This document shows positions 48,558 to 59,114 of a DNA stretch of 64,000 bases, piece after piece. Under the pieces are notes generated by a model, which saw only the letters and a program-made list of their open reading frames with translations, was not told the origin of the DNA and made no database searches. This DNA comes from Nyssa sinensis (taxonomy: Eukaryota; Streptophyta; Magnoliopsida; Cornales; Nyssaceae), in the NCBI GenBank assembly GCA_008638375.1, contig CM018043.1, positions 53,332,947-53,396,946 of the forward strand. Reading direction: 5' to 3'. The translations under genes were made by a program, and so were the position numbers. The first letter of the stretch is position 1, and each line of letters begins with the position of its first letter.

Positions 48558-51092
48558 ATGGGTAAAAGTTGGATGAAACTTTCGGGTAGACATTTGCCTA
48601 GTTACATGAAAAGAATTAAAGACTTCATTGAGTATGCACAGCTGAGCACAGATAGAGGCAATATGATTAAATGTCCATGTAAGAAATGCAACAATAGGTA
48701 TTATGAACCTATTAATGTAGCTAAAGCACATTTAGAGTTGCATGGAATGGACAAGAGCTACTCCCAATGGGTATTTCATGGCAAGGATTATGAAGTTATG
48801 ACTGTGGATAATAAAAGTAGTCGCGATGGTTCTAGTGAGCAAGGTTGCGATGGATTGAGAAAAATCTTGGAAAACGTATGTGCAGGAAGAATTGATGTTG
48901 AGAGCAATGTGTAAGAGTAGTAGTCATGATCATTCTAATGTAGAGGGGGAGGAGCCATAACCATTTGATGCATTTTCAGCTGATTTGCATCTGCCACTTT
49001 ACCCAGGTTGTAAAAAGTTCTCAAAATTAGAGTTCCTTGTGAAGTTGATGCATATAAAAATGATCAACAGTTGGAGTAACAAATCATTTGATATGATTTT
49101 GGAATTGATTAAAATGACACTGCTTACTGGTGAGACACTCTTGAAGTCAAATTATGAATGTAAGAAGTATATGTGTGAACTAGGTCTTGGTTATATACCT
49201 ATACATGCATGTAAATATGATTGTGCATTATTTTCGGGAGAACACGAAAATGAAACTGAATGTTCGCGATGTGGTGAGCCGAGGTATAAAGTCGATGCCA
49301 ATAAGAGTAAGAAGATTCCTCAAAAGGTATTACGATATTTGTTGTTGAAACCTAGTGTTGTTTATGTCAACAAAAACGGCTGGAGATATGAGATGGCATA
49401 AAGACAAATGACTTTTATAGGATAATGTTCTAACACATCCAGCAGACAACCTAGCTTGGGAGGAATTTGACAAGGAACATCGTTGGTTTGCGCGGGATCC
49501 TCACAATGTCTAACTGGGCATCGCGAGTGACGAATTCAATCCATTTGGGGACATGAGCAACGCTTACAGCATGTGGCCTGTGTTGGTTATTCCTTATAAT
49601 TTACCACCTTAGAAGTGTATGAAAGAGCCCTTCCTTTTCATGTCACTATTAATCCTTGGTCCAAAATCATCTGGAAATGACATAGATGTGTATCTGTGTC
49701 CATTGATAAATGAGTTGAAGGAGTTATGGGAGAACGACATTATTACATATGATGTTGTAACAAGGCGAACCCTTCGGTTGCATGCAATGGTGTTATGGAC
49801 TATTAACGATTTTCCTGCATACAAAAATTTGTCAGGTTGGAGCACAAAAGGGTATATGGCATGCCTAATTTGTAATAAGGATGCTCGATCGATGTATTTG
49901 AAGACTGGGAAAAAGGTATGTTTCATGTGTCATTGTCGTTTTTTGCCAAGAATGCATAGTTGGAGAAGACGTTACAAGGATGAATTTGACGAAAAAAATG
50001 AAAGTGGGTTGGGACCAAAGCATTTGTCTGGGGACGACCTGCTTGCACAATTGGAACATCTCCAACCTAACCTATTTGGAAAGGGACCAACAAATAATAA
50101 AAGAAAGCGTACTGATGTAGAGTTGAATTGGACAAAGAGGAGCATATTTTTGGAATTATTATATTGGCGAACTCTTAAGCTTCAACACAACCTGGATGTT
50201 ATGCACATCGAAAAAAATATTTGTGAGAATGTGTTGGGAACATTGCTAAACCTGGATGGGAAAACCTGGATGGGAAAACAAAAGACAACATCAAAGCGCG
50301 CATGGATTTAGAGGTAATGGGCATACGAAAGGAATTGCATTTGATACCGAATGGTGATAAATTCATTGTACCTCCTGCATGTTATACATTTTCAGCTAAT
50401 GAGAGAAAGAGTTTTTGTGCTTGGATTAAAGATGTAAAGTTTTCAGAAGGATTTGCTTCTAATATTTCTCGATGTGTGAATGCAACAGACGGTAAAATAT
50501 CGGGTATGAAAAGTCATGATTGTCATTTTTTTTGCAACGATTGCTCTTAATCATTATACGTGGATGTTTTGAGGATAAGGTTCATACTCTACTGATTAAA
50601 TTGGGGTTGTTCTTTAAGGAGTTGTGCTCAAAGACATTGAAGAGGCAAGTGTTAGATAAGATGGAAATAGAAATAATTGTCATACTTTGTAAGTTGGAGC
50701 AAATATTTCTACTGGCATTCTTTGATGTTATGGTCCACTTGGCTGTTCATTTGCCACAAGAGGCAAAACTTTGTGGACCTGTCCAGTACCGATAGATGTA
50801 TCCCATTGAAAGGTAACGTGATAATTTAAAATATGTATGATAAGATTTTTGGTGGTAGAGGTCTAATTTTTAATTGTGAACCGATTCTTGCGAATATTAA
50901 AACAATATGTGCCCAACAAAAGCACGTCTCGAAGGATCGATTGCAGAAGCATACATTGACAGTGAATGCCTTGCATTTTTGTTCAATGTATATAGATGGT
51001 ATTGAAACAAGATTCAATCGTGTAGAACAGAATTATGATGGAAGTCAATGGCAACAACTTAGGCATTCAATTGTTGCGTTTGGAATGGCGCA
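48558..51092 (+). pseudogene. TNPD-like transposase (Tnp2) gene of element C, frameshifted and cut by element B
   Basis: It starts MGKSWMKLSGRHLPSYMKRI with CPCKKCNNRYY (transposase-associated domain). LYPGCKKFSKLEFLVKLMHI, GLGYIPIHACKYDCALF and CSRCGEPRY follow, then GWSTKGYMACLICNKDARSM and LQHNLDVMHIEKNICENVLG (Tnp2 core). DUF4218 pieces start near 50505 and run to IDGIETRFNRVEQNYD (50992-51039). Stops and frame changes occur near 48912, 49400, 49505, 50290 and 50545. An in-frame TAG at 49610-49612 sits at the same position as in element A. The frame is broken at 51093 by the terminus of element B, and no downstream DUF4216 part is found. Confidence 0.88.
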
Positions 51093-51106
51093 CACTACAA
51101 GAAAAA

Positions 51107-51460
51107 CGAGTATTAGCGACGCACTTATTAGCGACGCCCATAAAATCGTCGCTAATAGTGCCTTTTAGCGACGCACACAACGTGCGTCGCTAAAAAGTAG
51201 TAAAAATAAATTTCCCGCTCAAAAAAAATGTGCGCGCATGTTTTGGCGACGAAAAATGGATTATTAGCGACGCACGTGTGCGTCGCTAATACTAATTATT
51301 ATTAGCGACGCACATGTAGGCGTCGCTAATAGTCTAATTATTATTAGCGACGCACACGTGTGCGTCGCTAATAGTCTAATTAGTAAAACAACGTCATTTA
51401 GGGTATTTTTAGCGACGCACAAAGACTTATTAGCGACGCTCGGTGTGCGTCGCTAAAAAT
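51107..51460. repeat. Left subterminal repeats of element B
   Basis: Direct and inverted copies of TTAGCGACGCAC / GTGCGTCGCTAATA, several forming near-perfect hairpins (for example around 51265-51295 and 51340-51375). Same motif as element A. Confidence 0.85.
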
Positions 51461-51644
51461 CCCCTAATTTTTCTCACTCTCTGTCACTTTCACTCCTCAA
51501 TCACGACCAGGGTTCCGACGACGGCAAACGGCTCATCCGGCGACGACCACGCTTCTGGCTTTGATAACTCCTTGTACTTGTGTGGCTTTTTTTTTCATCT
51601 GTAGTGTCATCTTGAATTTGTTATGTTATGTTCGACTTGTTCAG

Positions 51645-51745
51645 GTTCCAACCATATGTTCAATTTTGAGTAAATCCTTAAACCGACCCCAGAGATTTCA
51701 AAGGGAAGCTGCAGCTACAGCATTGTCAGAGTTTGTTCGCTGCAG
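51645..51745 (+). pseudogene. Host-like exon captured by element B
   Basis: A 101-base segment has a perfect acceptor (TTGTTCAG) before it and a donor (GTATGTCT) after it. It is open throughout and reads [20 protein letters not shown] then [13 protein letters not shown], ending in phase 2. The spacing of hydrophobic residues resembles an armadillo/HEAT-type helical repeat, but I cannot name the source gene. It lies 3' of the element's own CT-rich leader, so a chimeric spliced transcript is possible. Confidence 0.55.
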
Positions 51746-54180
51746 GTATGTCTAGAATGATTTGCCTTCAAAGTTCAAAGACATTATGTTTGCTTTGTTT
51801 TATTTTTGGCTTTATTTCTTTTGATAAATAAAGTTCCATAGCAACCTATCAAAAAGAAAAAAAGTTTTGTAGTTTTTCCGACTTTTTGAGTGTTTTTCAT
51901 GAAAATCTTGGTGTCCGTGCACTGCTTTGATTTTTCTTCGGTGCTTGATTACTTGCTATATTATTGTGTGTTTGATTTAGATTATTTGGTAAAACTTAGA
52001 TTTTTCTTGGATTAATTAATTAAGTTGCTTGGCATACTATTATATTGTTCTTTAGTTCACACATAGACAAGTGTTAAGACTTTGTTATCCCTAATAGTTG
52101 GGATATCTTTACCCTAAACATTTCCAAACTTACCAAAAGCATACTGCTGCATTTCTGAGTCATTTCATCTTTCCTAAAAATAGGATTCCAAGATCGAGAT
52201 TCTCTATTATTTAAAACTTCGCAAGACCGACTTGCTTAACATTATGTTGTTGACTAGTGAAAGTTCATTATTCAATAAGAAATTTCTTCTAGAAACATTA
52301 TCCCAAAACTTACTCCTCTCTTCTCTCTCTCTCTCTCTATCTTTGAACTTAATTCATAAATTTGTGATAAGATTCATAATGAATTTAGAATCCGGACTTA
52401 GCTGGGGTGAGTGTTTAGAAAATCCTAATGTTCAGAGCATCTTCTATGAACCTGTATAAACAAGTATTCATTTATGAGTAAGAATGCTTAAAAAATTCAC
52501 TATTTATATGATTACTATTATTTGTTAGCAAATGTATAGATACAATAATTTTTTTGTTAGTTAAAGAATAATATATATAGAAAAAGCATCCAAGGGGGGT
52601 GCACCCATGTACAAAGAAGCACCAAGGGGGTGTACCCATATACAAAAATATTTACAACCTTCTATGGATCTACACACAGTGCAAAAATGAAATATAACTA
52701 CCTAAAGACATTGCTGAACCCGCTGACAACCAAAAAAAGAGGTGCTAGATTTTTGTATCTAATTACTTAATATTTGTTGAAAACATGCTAAGAAAACATT
52801 ATTGAAGCCATAACCACATAATAAAATCCTTATGCTGTTGTTATTTGCATCTTGAATCAGCATGTGTGAAGTGATTGGTTCAACTCCACCCATAAGGTGC
52901 ATTTAGTTTTTTGAACTGCTAACAAAACCACTCAACTATGCGTGGGGACCAAACACACTCGAAGTCTCAAACAGGTTGGATTTTCACTCCGAGTGCCATT
53001 CCATGGATTTAGAGAGGGAGTGCCCCCACGTAGGATGGAAGTGGTCTTATGATGTAGCACATTACTGTAGCCAAATAATCTCAGCAGTTGCAGTAGCCGT
53101 GGTATGACATTCTATTTCAATGAACTTTGCATTGAGGGTCAATTGCAATAATAATTTGGATTTGTTTAAGGAAGATTGAAAGATTGGGCCTGAAAAATCC
53201 TCTGTAAAAATGAGAGGGGCACTCGAAGTTTGATTAGAATTTAGTGAAGCTCTGGTGAGAATTCGGCGAGATTTTGACAACAATATAAAAATGAAAACAA
53301 TATAAAAAACAAAGGTATTGATGTGATCATTATGATAATGAGGCAATATTTATCATTGTGATCATAACCATTTTAATTATATTTATCATGAAATTAATTT
53401 AGCAACGAATTGGTTAGATAATAAAACTCACTCTTTGAAAAGTAAAAAAATGTGATTAAATGACTTTTTTTAGAGAATTATATTCAAATGTTACAAATGA
53501 TATTAAAAGAAGAGCACTAGAGAGATTGGTGTAACATTAAAAAAAAACAAAAATCCTCCATCTTCATAACCATTTTAGTCCCAATATCATTAAAATGTCA
53601 AAGAAAAAAACCTAATGATGTCAAAGAAAAAGATTTAATTTTATAAAATGATCCCAAAAAAATAAACTCAAAAGTGTAAGAAGGAAAAACATAGAAAAGA
53701 AATATTATTTAGTGAAAATCATTCCAAGGAAAAAATTTTAATATGACAAAAATTAGAAATATAAATAACGTTGAAATTAATATATATGTAATAAGATCAA
53801 GATTGAGATTTTATCTGAGTGGTATGAATAGTCAATTTGCATAAAACTTGAGTGAGTTCAACCCTTCATTTTCTGTTGTATAAAAAAAAATGTGATAGGG
53901 TTGGCAAGTGTGAATGCATCTTTAAGCTTTTATTAATTGTTATTCACTCACATTCTCCAGGTTTGTTTTCAGTTAAAATTAATTATTATTTTTGGTCCAG
54001 TGAGATTTTGCAGAACAGTTGTTCTCTTGTAGATTATAGAGTACATCTCTCAATACAATAAAAATAAATTAAATAAAATTAAAATAATAGGATTTTGCTT
54101 GGACCGTCCGAATTTATTTGATTTTGTAACGATCAATCCTCAAAATCAACTCATGTCTTTGCTTAATCTTTATTTGATAG
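51746..54180 (+). other. Internal non-repetitive region of element B
   Basis: Mostly AT-rich and intron-like. 52590-52650 has a GGGGGTG(C/T)ACCCA word repeated twice that I cannot place. A CT run lies at 52319-52340. No transposase motif was found. Confidence 0.4.
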
Positions 54181-54240
54181 GTACATTTCCAAAAGATTTA
54201 GGCAGCTTTTGAAGGACATCCGAACTGCAGAGATCAGTTC
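54181..54240 (+). pseudogene. Possible second captured exon in element B
   Basis: After an acceptor-like TTTGATAG the frame GTACATTTCCAAAAG... completes the phase-2 codon left by the 51645-51745 exon and reads RYISKRFRQLLKDIRTAEIS. No clear donor follows and the frame stays open further. The phase match with the first captured exon suggests one source gene, but this is tentative. Confidence 0.3.
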
Positions 54241-54394
54241 CTACTTTGATTCTTTGTGCTTTGGGCTCTATTTTTTTAGGATAAGTTTCAAGCTTTCAGG
54301 TAGTGCTTTGAATGTGCCTGTTTTGATTTTGTAACAATACAAACGAAACAAAACTTGATTTTTTAGCTTTTGACAGTATACAATTTCTATGACC

Positions 54395-57300
54395 TTGTTG
54401 AAATGCACCGAAACCACCTCACACACCTCACAAATGATAAAATAGACTTGCATGAACTTACGACACTCGGTTCCGATGCCCGGTTTGAAACTTATGCAAG
54501 TTTCAGCTCCAAAAAGGCCCATTTTGGGGTTTTGACAGGCCAAAATGCCGGATATCGGCCTAACTGCACCGAAACCATCTCACGCACCTCACAAATGATA
54601 AAATAGACTTGCACGAACTTACGGAACTCGGTTCCGATGCCCGGTTTGAAACTTATGCAAGTTTCAGCCTTAAAAAGGCCTATTTTGGGGTTTTGACAGA
54701 CCAAAATGCCGGATATCAGCCTAACTGCACCAAAACCACCTCACACACCTCACAAATGATAAAATAGACTTGCACGAACTTACGACACTCGGTTCCGATG
54801 CCCGGTTTGAAACTTATGCAAGTTTCAGCTCCAAAAAGGCCCATTTTAGGGTTTTGACAGACCAAAATGCCGGATATCGGCCTAATTGCACCGAAACCAT
54901 CTCACACACCTCAAAAATGATAAAATAGACTTGCACGAACTTACGGAACTCGGTTCCGATGCACGGTTTGAAACTTATGCAAGTTTCAGCCTCAAAAAGG
55001 CCCATTTTGGGGTTTTGACAGACCAAAATGCTGGATATCGGCCTAACTGCACCGAAACCACCTCACACACCTCACAAATGATAAAATAGACTTGCACGAA
55101 CTTACGACACTCGGTTCCGATGCCCGGTTTGAAACTTATGCAAGTTTCAGCCTCAAAAAGGCCAATTTTGGGGTTATGACAGACCAAAATTTCGGATATC
55201 GGCCTAACTGCACCAAAACAACCTCACAAATGATAAAATAGACTTGCACAAACTTACGACACTCGGTTTCGATGCCCGGTTTGAAACTTATGCAAGTTTC
55301 AGCTCCAAAAAGGCCCATTTTGGGGTTTTGACAGACCAAAATGCCGGATATCGGCCTAACTGCACCGAAACCACCTCACACACCTCAAAAATGATAAAAT
55401 AGACTTGCACGAACTTACGACACTCGGTTCCGATGCCCGGTTTGAAACTTATGCAAGTTTCAGCTCCAAAAAGGCCCATTTTGGGATTTTGACATACCAA
55501 AATGCCGGATATCGGCCTAAATGCACCGAAACTATCTCACACACCTCATAAATGATAAAATAGACTTGCACGAACTTACGGAACTTGGTTCCGATGCCCG
55601 GTTTGAAACTTATGCAAGTTTCAGCCTCAAAAAGGCCCATTTTGGGGTTTTGACAGACCAAAATGCCGGATATCGGCCTAACTGCACCGAAACCACCTCA
55701 CACACCTCACAAATGATAAAATAGACTTGCACAAACTTACGACACTCGGTTCCGATGCCCGGTTTGAAACTTATGCAAGTTTCAGCCTCAAAAAGGCCCA
55801 TTTTGGGATTTTGACAGACCAAAATGCCGGATATCGACCTAACTGCACCGAAACCACCTCACACACCTCACAAATGATAAAATAGACTTGCACGAACTTA
55901 CGACACTCGGTTCCGATGCCCAGTTTGAAACTTATGCAAGTTTCAGCTCCAAAAAGGCCCATTTTGGGGTTTTGACAGACCAAAATCCCGGATATCGGCC
56001 TAACTGCACCGAAACCACCTCACACACCTCAAAAATGATAAAATAGACTTGCACGAACTTACGACACTCGGTTCCGATGCCCGGTTTGAAACTTATGCAA
56101 GTTTCAGCTCCAAAAAGGCCCATTTTGGGGTTTTGACAGACCAAAATGCCGGATATCGGCCTAACTGCACCGAAACCACCTCACACACCTCAAAAATGAT
56201 AAAATAGACTTGCACGAACTTACGACACTCGGTTCCGATGCCCGGTTTGAAACTTATGCAAGTTTCAGCTCCAAAAAGGCCCATTTTGGGATTTTGACAA
56301 ACCAAAATGCTGGATATCGGCCTAACTGCACCGAAACCATCTCACACACCTCAAAAATGATAAAATAGACTTGCACGAACTTACGGAACTCGGTTCCGAT
56401 GCCCGGTTTGAAACTTATGCAAGTTTCAGCCTCAAAAAGGCCCATTTTGGGGTTTTGACAGACCAAAATGCCGGATATCGGCCTAACTGCACCGAAACCA
56501 CCTCACACACCTCAAAAATGATAAAATAGACTTGCACAAACTTACGACACTCGGTTCCGATGTCCGGTTTGAAACTTATGCAAGTTTCAGCCTCAAAAAG
56601 GCCCATTTTGGGATTTTGACAGACCAAAATGCCGGATATCGGCCTAACTGCACCGAAACCACCTCACACACCTCACAAATGATAAAATATACTTGCACGA
56701 ACTTACGACACTCGGTTCCGATGCCCGGTTTGAAACTTATGCAAGTTTCAGCTCCAAAAAGGCCCATTTTGGGGTTTTGACAGACCAAAATGCCGGATAT
56801 CGGCCTAATTGCACCGAAATCATCTCACACACCTCACAAATGATAAAATAGACTTGCACGAACTTACGGAACTCGGTTCCGATGCCCGGTTTGAAACTTA
56901 TGCAAGTTTCAGCCTCAAAAAGGCCCATTTTGGGGTTTTGACAGACCAAAATGTCAGATATTGGCCTAACTGCACCGAAACCACCTCACACACCTCACAA
57001 ATGATAAAATAGACTTGCACGAACTTACGACACTCGGTTCCGATGCCCGGTTTGAAACTTATGCAAGTTTCAGCCTCAAAAAGGCCGATTTTGGGGTTAT
57101 GACAGACCAAAATGCTGGATATCGGCCTAACTGCACCGAAACCACCTCACACATCTCACAAATGATAAAATAGACTTGCACGAACTTACGACACTCGGTT
57201 CCGATGCCCGGTTTGAAACTTATGCAAGTTTCAGCTCCAAAAAGGCCCATTTTGGGGTTTGATAGACCAAAATGTCGGATATCGGCCTAAATGCACCGAA

Positions 57301-58300
57301 ACCACCTCACACACCTCACAAATGATAAAATAGACTTGCACGAACTTACGACACTCGGTTCCGATGCCCGGTTTGAAACTTATGCAAGTTTCAGCCTCAA
57401 AAAGGCCGATTTTGGGGTTTTGACAGACTAAAATTCCGGATATCGGCCTAACTGCACCGAAACCACCTCACACACCTCACAAATGATAAAATAGACTTGC
57501 ACGAACTTACGACACTCGGTTCCGATGCCCAGTTTGAAACTTATGCAAGTTTCAGCCTTAAAAAGGTCCATTTTGGGGTTTTGACAGACGAAAATGCCGG
57601 ATATCGGCCTAACTGCACCGAAATCATCTCACACACCTCAAAAATGATAAAATAGACTTGCACGAACTTACGGAACTCGGTTCCGATGCCCGGTTTGAAA
57701 CTTATGCAAGTTTCAGCCTCAAAAAGGCCCATTTTGGGGTTTTGACAGACCAAAATGTCGGATATTGGCCTAACTGCACCGAAACCACCTCACACACCTC
57801 ACAAATGATAAAATAGACTTGCACGAACTTACGACACTCGGTTCCGATGCCCGGTTTGAAACTTATGCAAGTTTCAGCCTCAAAAAGGCCGATTTTGGGG
57901 TTATGACAGACCAAAATGCCGGATATCGGCCTAACTGCACCGAAACCACCTCACACACCTCACAAATGATAAAATAGACTTGCACGAACTTACGACACTC
58001 GGTTCCGATGCCCAGTTTGAAACTTATGCAAGTTTCAGCTCCAAAAAGGCCCATTTTGGGGTTTTGACAGACCGAAATGTCGGATATCGGCCTAACTGCA
58101 CCAAAACCACCTCACACACCTCACAAATGATAAAATAGACTTCCACGAACTTACGACACTCGGTTCCGATGCCCGGTTTGGAACTTATGCAAGTTTCAAC
58201 TCCAAAAAGGCCCATTTTGGGGTTTTGACAGACCAAAATGCCGGATATCGGCCTAACTGCACCGAAACCACCCACACACCTCACAAATGATAAAATAGAC
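54395..58300 (+). repeat. Tandem array B: 24 copies of the ~161-bp satellite-like unit
   Basis: The landmark TTTTGACAGACCAAAAT or a variant occurs 24 times from about 54533 to 58229, a mean spacing near 160.7 bp. Each unit carries GAAACTTATGCAAGTTTC (perfect inverted repeat) and ATAAAATAGACTTGCACGAA. By eye the units are more uniform than those of array A. It lies in opposite orientation to array A, and its right flank (58300-58740) matches the left flank of array A inverted. The many ~70-codon frames on the minus strand are a by-product of the repeat. Confidence 0.95.
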
Positions 58301-58740
58301 TTATGCTACTTTATGTCGTTCTTACTATTTATGCATGCAAAAAAAAAAAAAACTATTCACATTTTATGTTCATATATATTTAATAATTGTTCTAATATAT
58401 GGCGTTTGATCTTTATTTCAGATTGATCGGTGATTATTGTTGCGCCGCCATCTTTATGTTTTGCATCGGAACTTGTTATTTTTATTTTTTATTTTCATGG
58501 ACATCTGTAGTAACATTTTTTAGACAATTTTTAATTTTTCTATTTAGTGATGAATGGTACTATTACAATTATACATAATTAGTTTAATAAATATATGAAT
58601 GTATTTTTCTGCATTAAAATATTCATTTCAGAATGCTTGGATTTTATTGTATATCAGGATGGATGATTGATACAGGTTTAAACAGGAACAAAACAATATT
58701 AAAACAAAGCAGATATGGTTGAAAAAAAAAAAAAAACACT

Positions 58741-59105
58741 TTTAGCGACGCACACCATAGCGTCGCTAAAAGTCTGAAAAAATTCAGTATTAGCGACGCA
58801 CAGTGTGCGTCGCTAATAGTCACTTTTAGCGACGCACGCTGTGCGTCACTAAAAGTCCGAACCCAATGTAAAAAATCAGTATTAGCGACGCACACTGTAC
58901 GTCGTTAAAAGTGAGTATTAGCGACGCATCACATGTGCGTCGCTAATAGTCACTTTTAGCAACGCTAACGGTTTTGTGCGTCGCTAATAGTATTAGCGAC
59001 GGCACTTTTTGTGACGCCTTAGCGACGCACGTTTGTGCGTCGCTAAAGGTCTTTAGCGACGCACAAATGCACTATTAGCGACGCACACGCGCGTCGCTAA
59101 TAGTG
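58741..59105. repeat. Right subterminal repeats of element B
   Basis: Copies of TAGCGACGCACA and GTGCGTCGCTAA in alternating orientation. They match the inverse of 32770-33182 in order and spacing, including the AGTGCCGTCGCTAATACTAT block as its complement. Confidence 0.85.
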
Positions 59106-59114
59106 CAGTTTGTA

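Larger units (their letters stand above)
29232..51092 (+). mobile_element. CACTA (En/Spm) element C, left end to broken tnpD; interrupted and truncated
   Basis: The left terminus is CACTACAAGAAATCAG at 29232, followed by subterminal repeats of the word GTCGGAAATAATTAACTAT (about 29375-29625). A CT-rich leader (29690-30130) and a long intron follow, then the tnpD-like frame at 48558 that reads plus. A solo LTR (31043-47496) sits in the intron and element B cuts tnpD at 51092. I found no matching right terminus (TTGTAGTG) downstream of B, so the right end of C appears to be deleted. Joining these pieces into one element is inference, supported by the same order (terminus, repeats, CT-rich leader, long intron, tnpD) in element A. 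Confidence 0.7.
51093..59114 (+). mobile_element. CACTA element B, non-autonomous, carrying host-like exons and the satellite array
   Basis: The left terminus CACTACAAGAAAAACGAG at 51093 matches the promoter-side end of element A, followed by TAGCGACGCAC subterminal repeats. The right part (58300-59105) matches the inverted left part of A, including the flank of the array and the subterminal repeats. Terminal sequence stops at TTTGTA (59114) where A continues to GTAGTG, so the last three bases are missing. There are no transposase genes; instead 51480-54390 holds host-like sequence, followed by 24 copies of the 161-bp unit. It is inserted in the tnpD frame of element C. Confidence 0.85.

Noticed and set aside
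54268..58284. More than twenty ~70-codon minus-strand open frames (MVCQNPKMGLF-type) that look like a protein family
   Set aside because: They recur every 161 bp, follow the tandem repeat exactly and shift frame with each unit (161 is not a multiple of 3). They are by-products of the array, as are the plus-strand frames starting MHRN.
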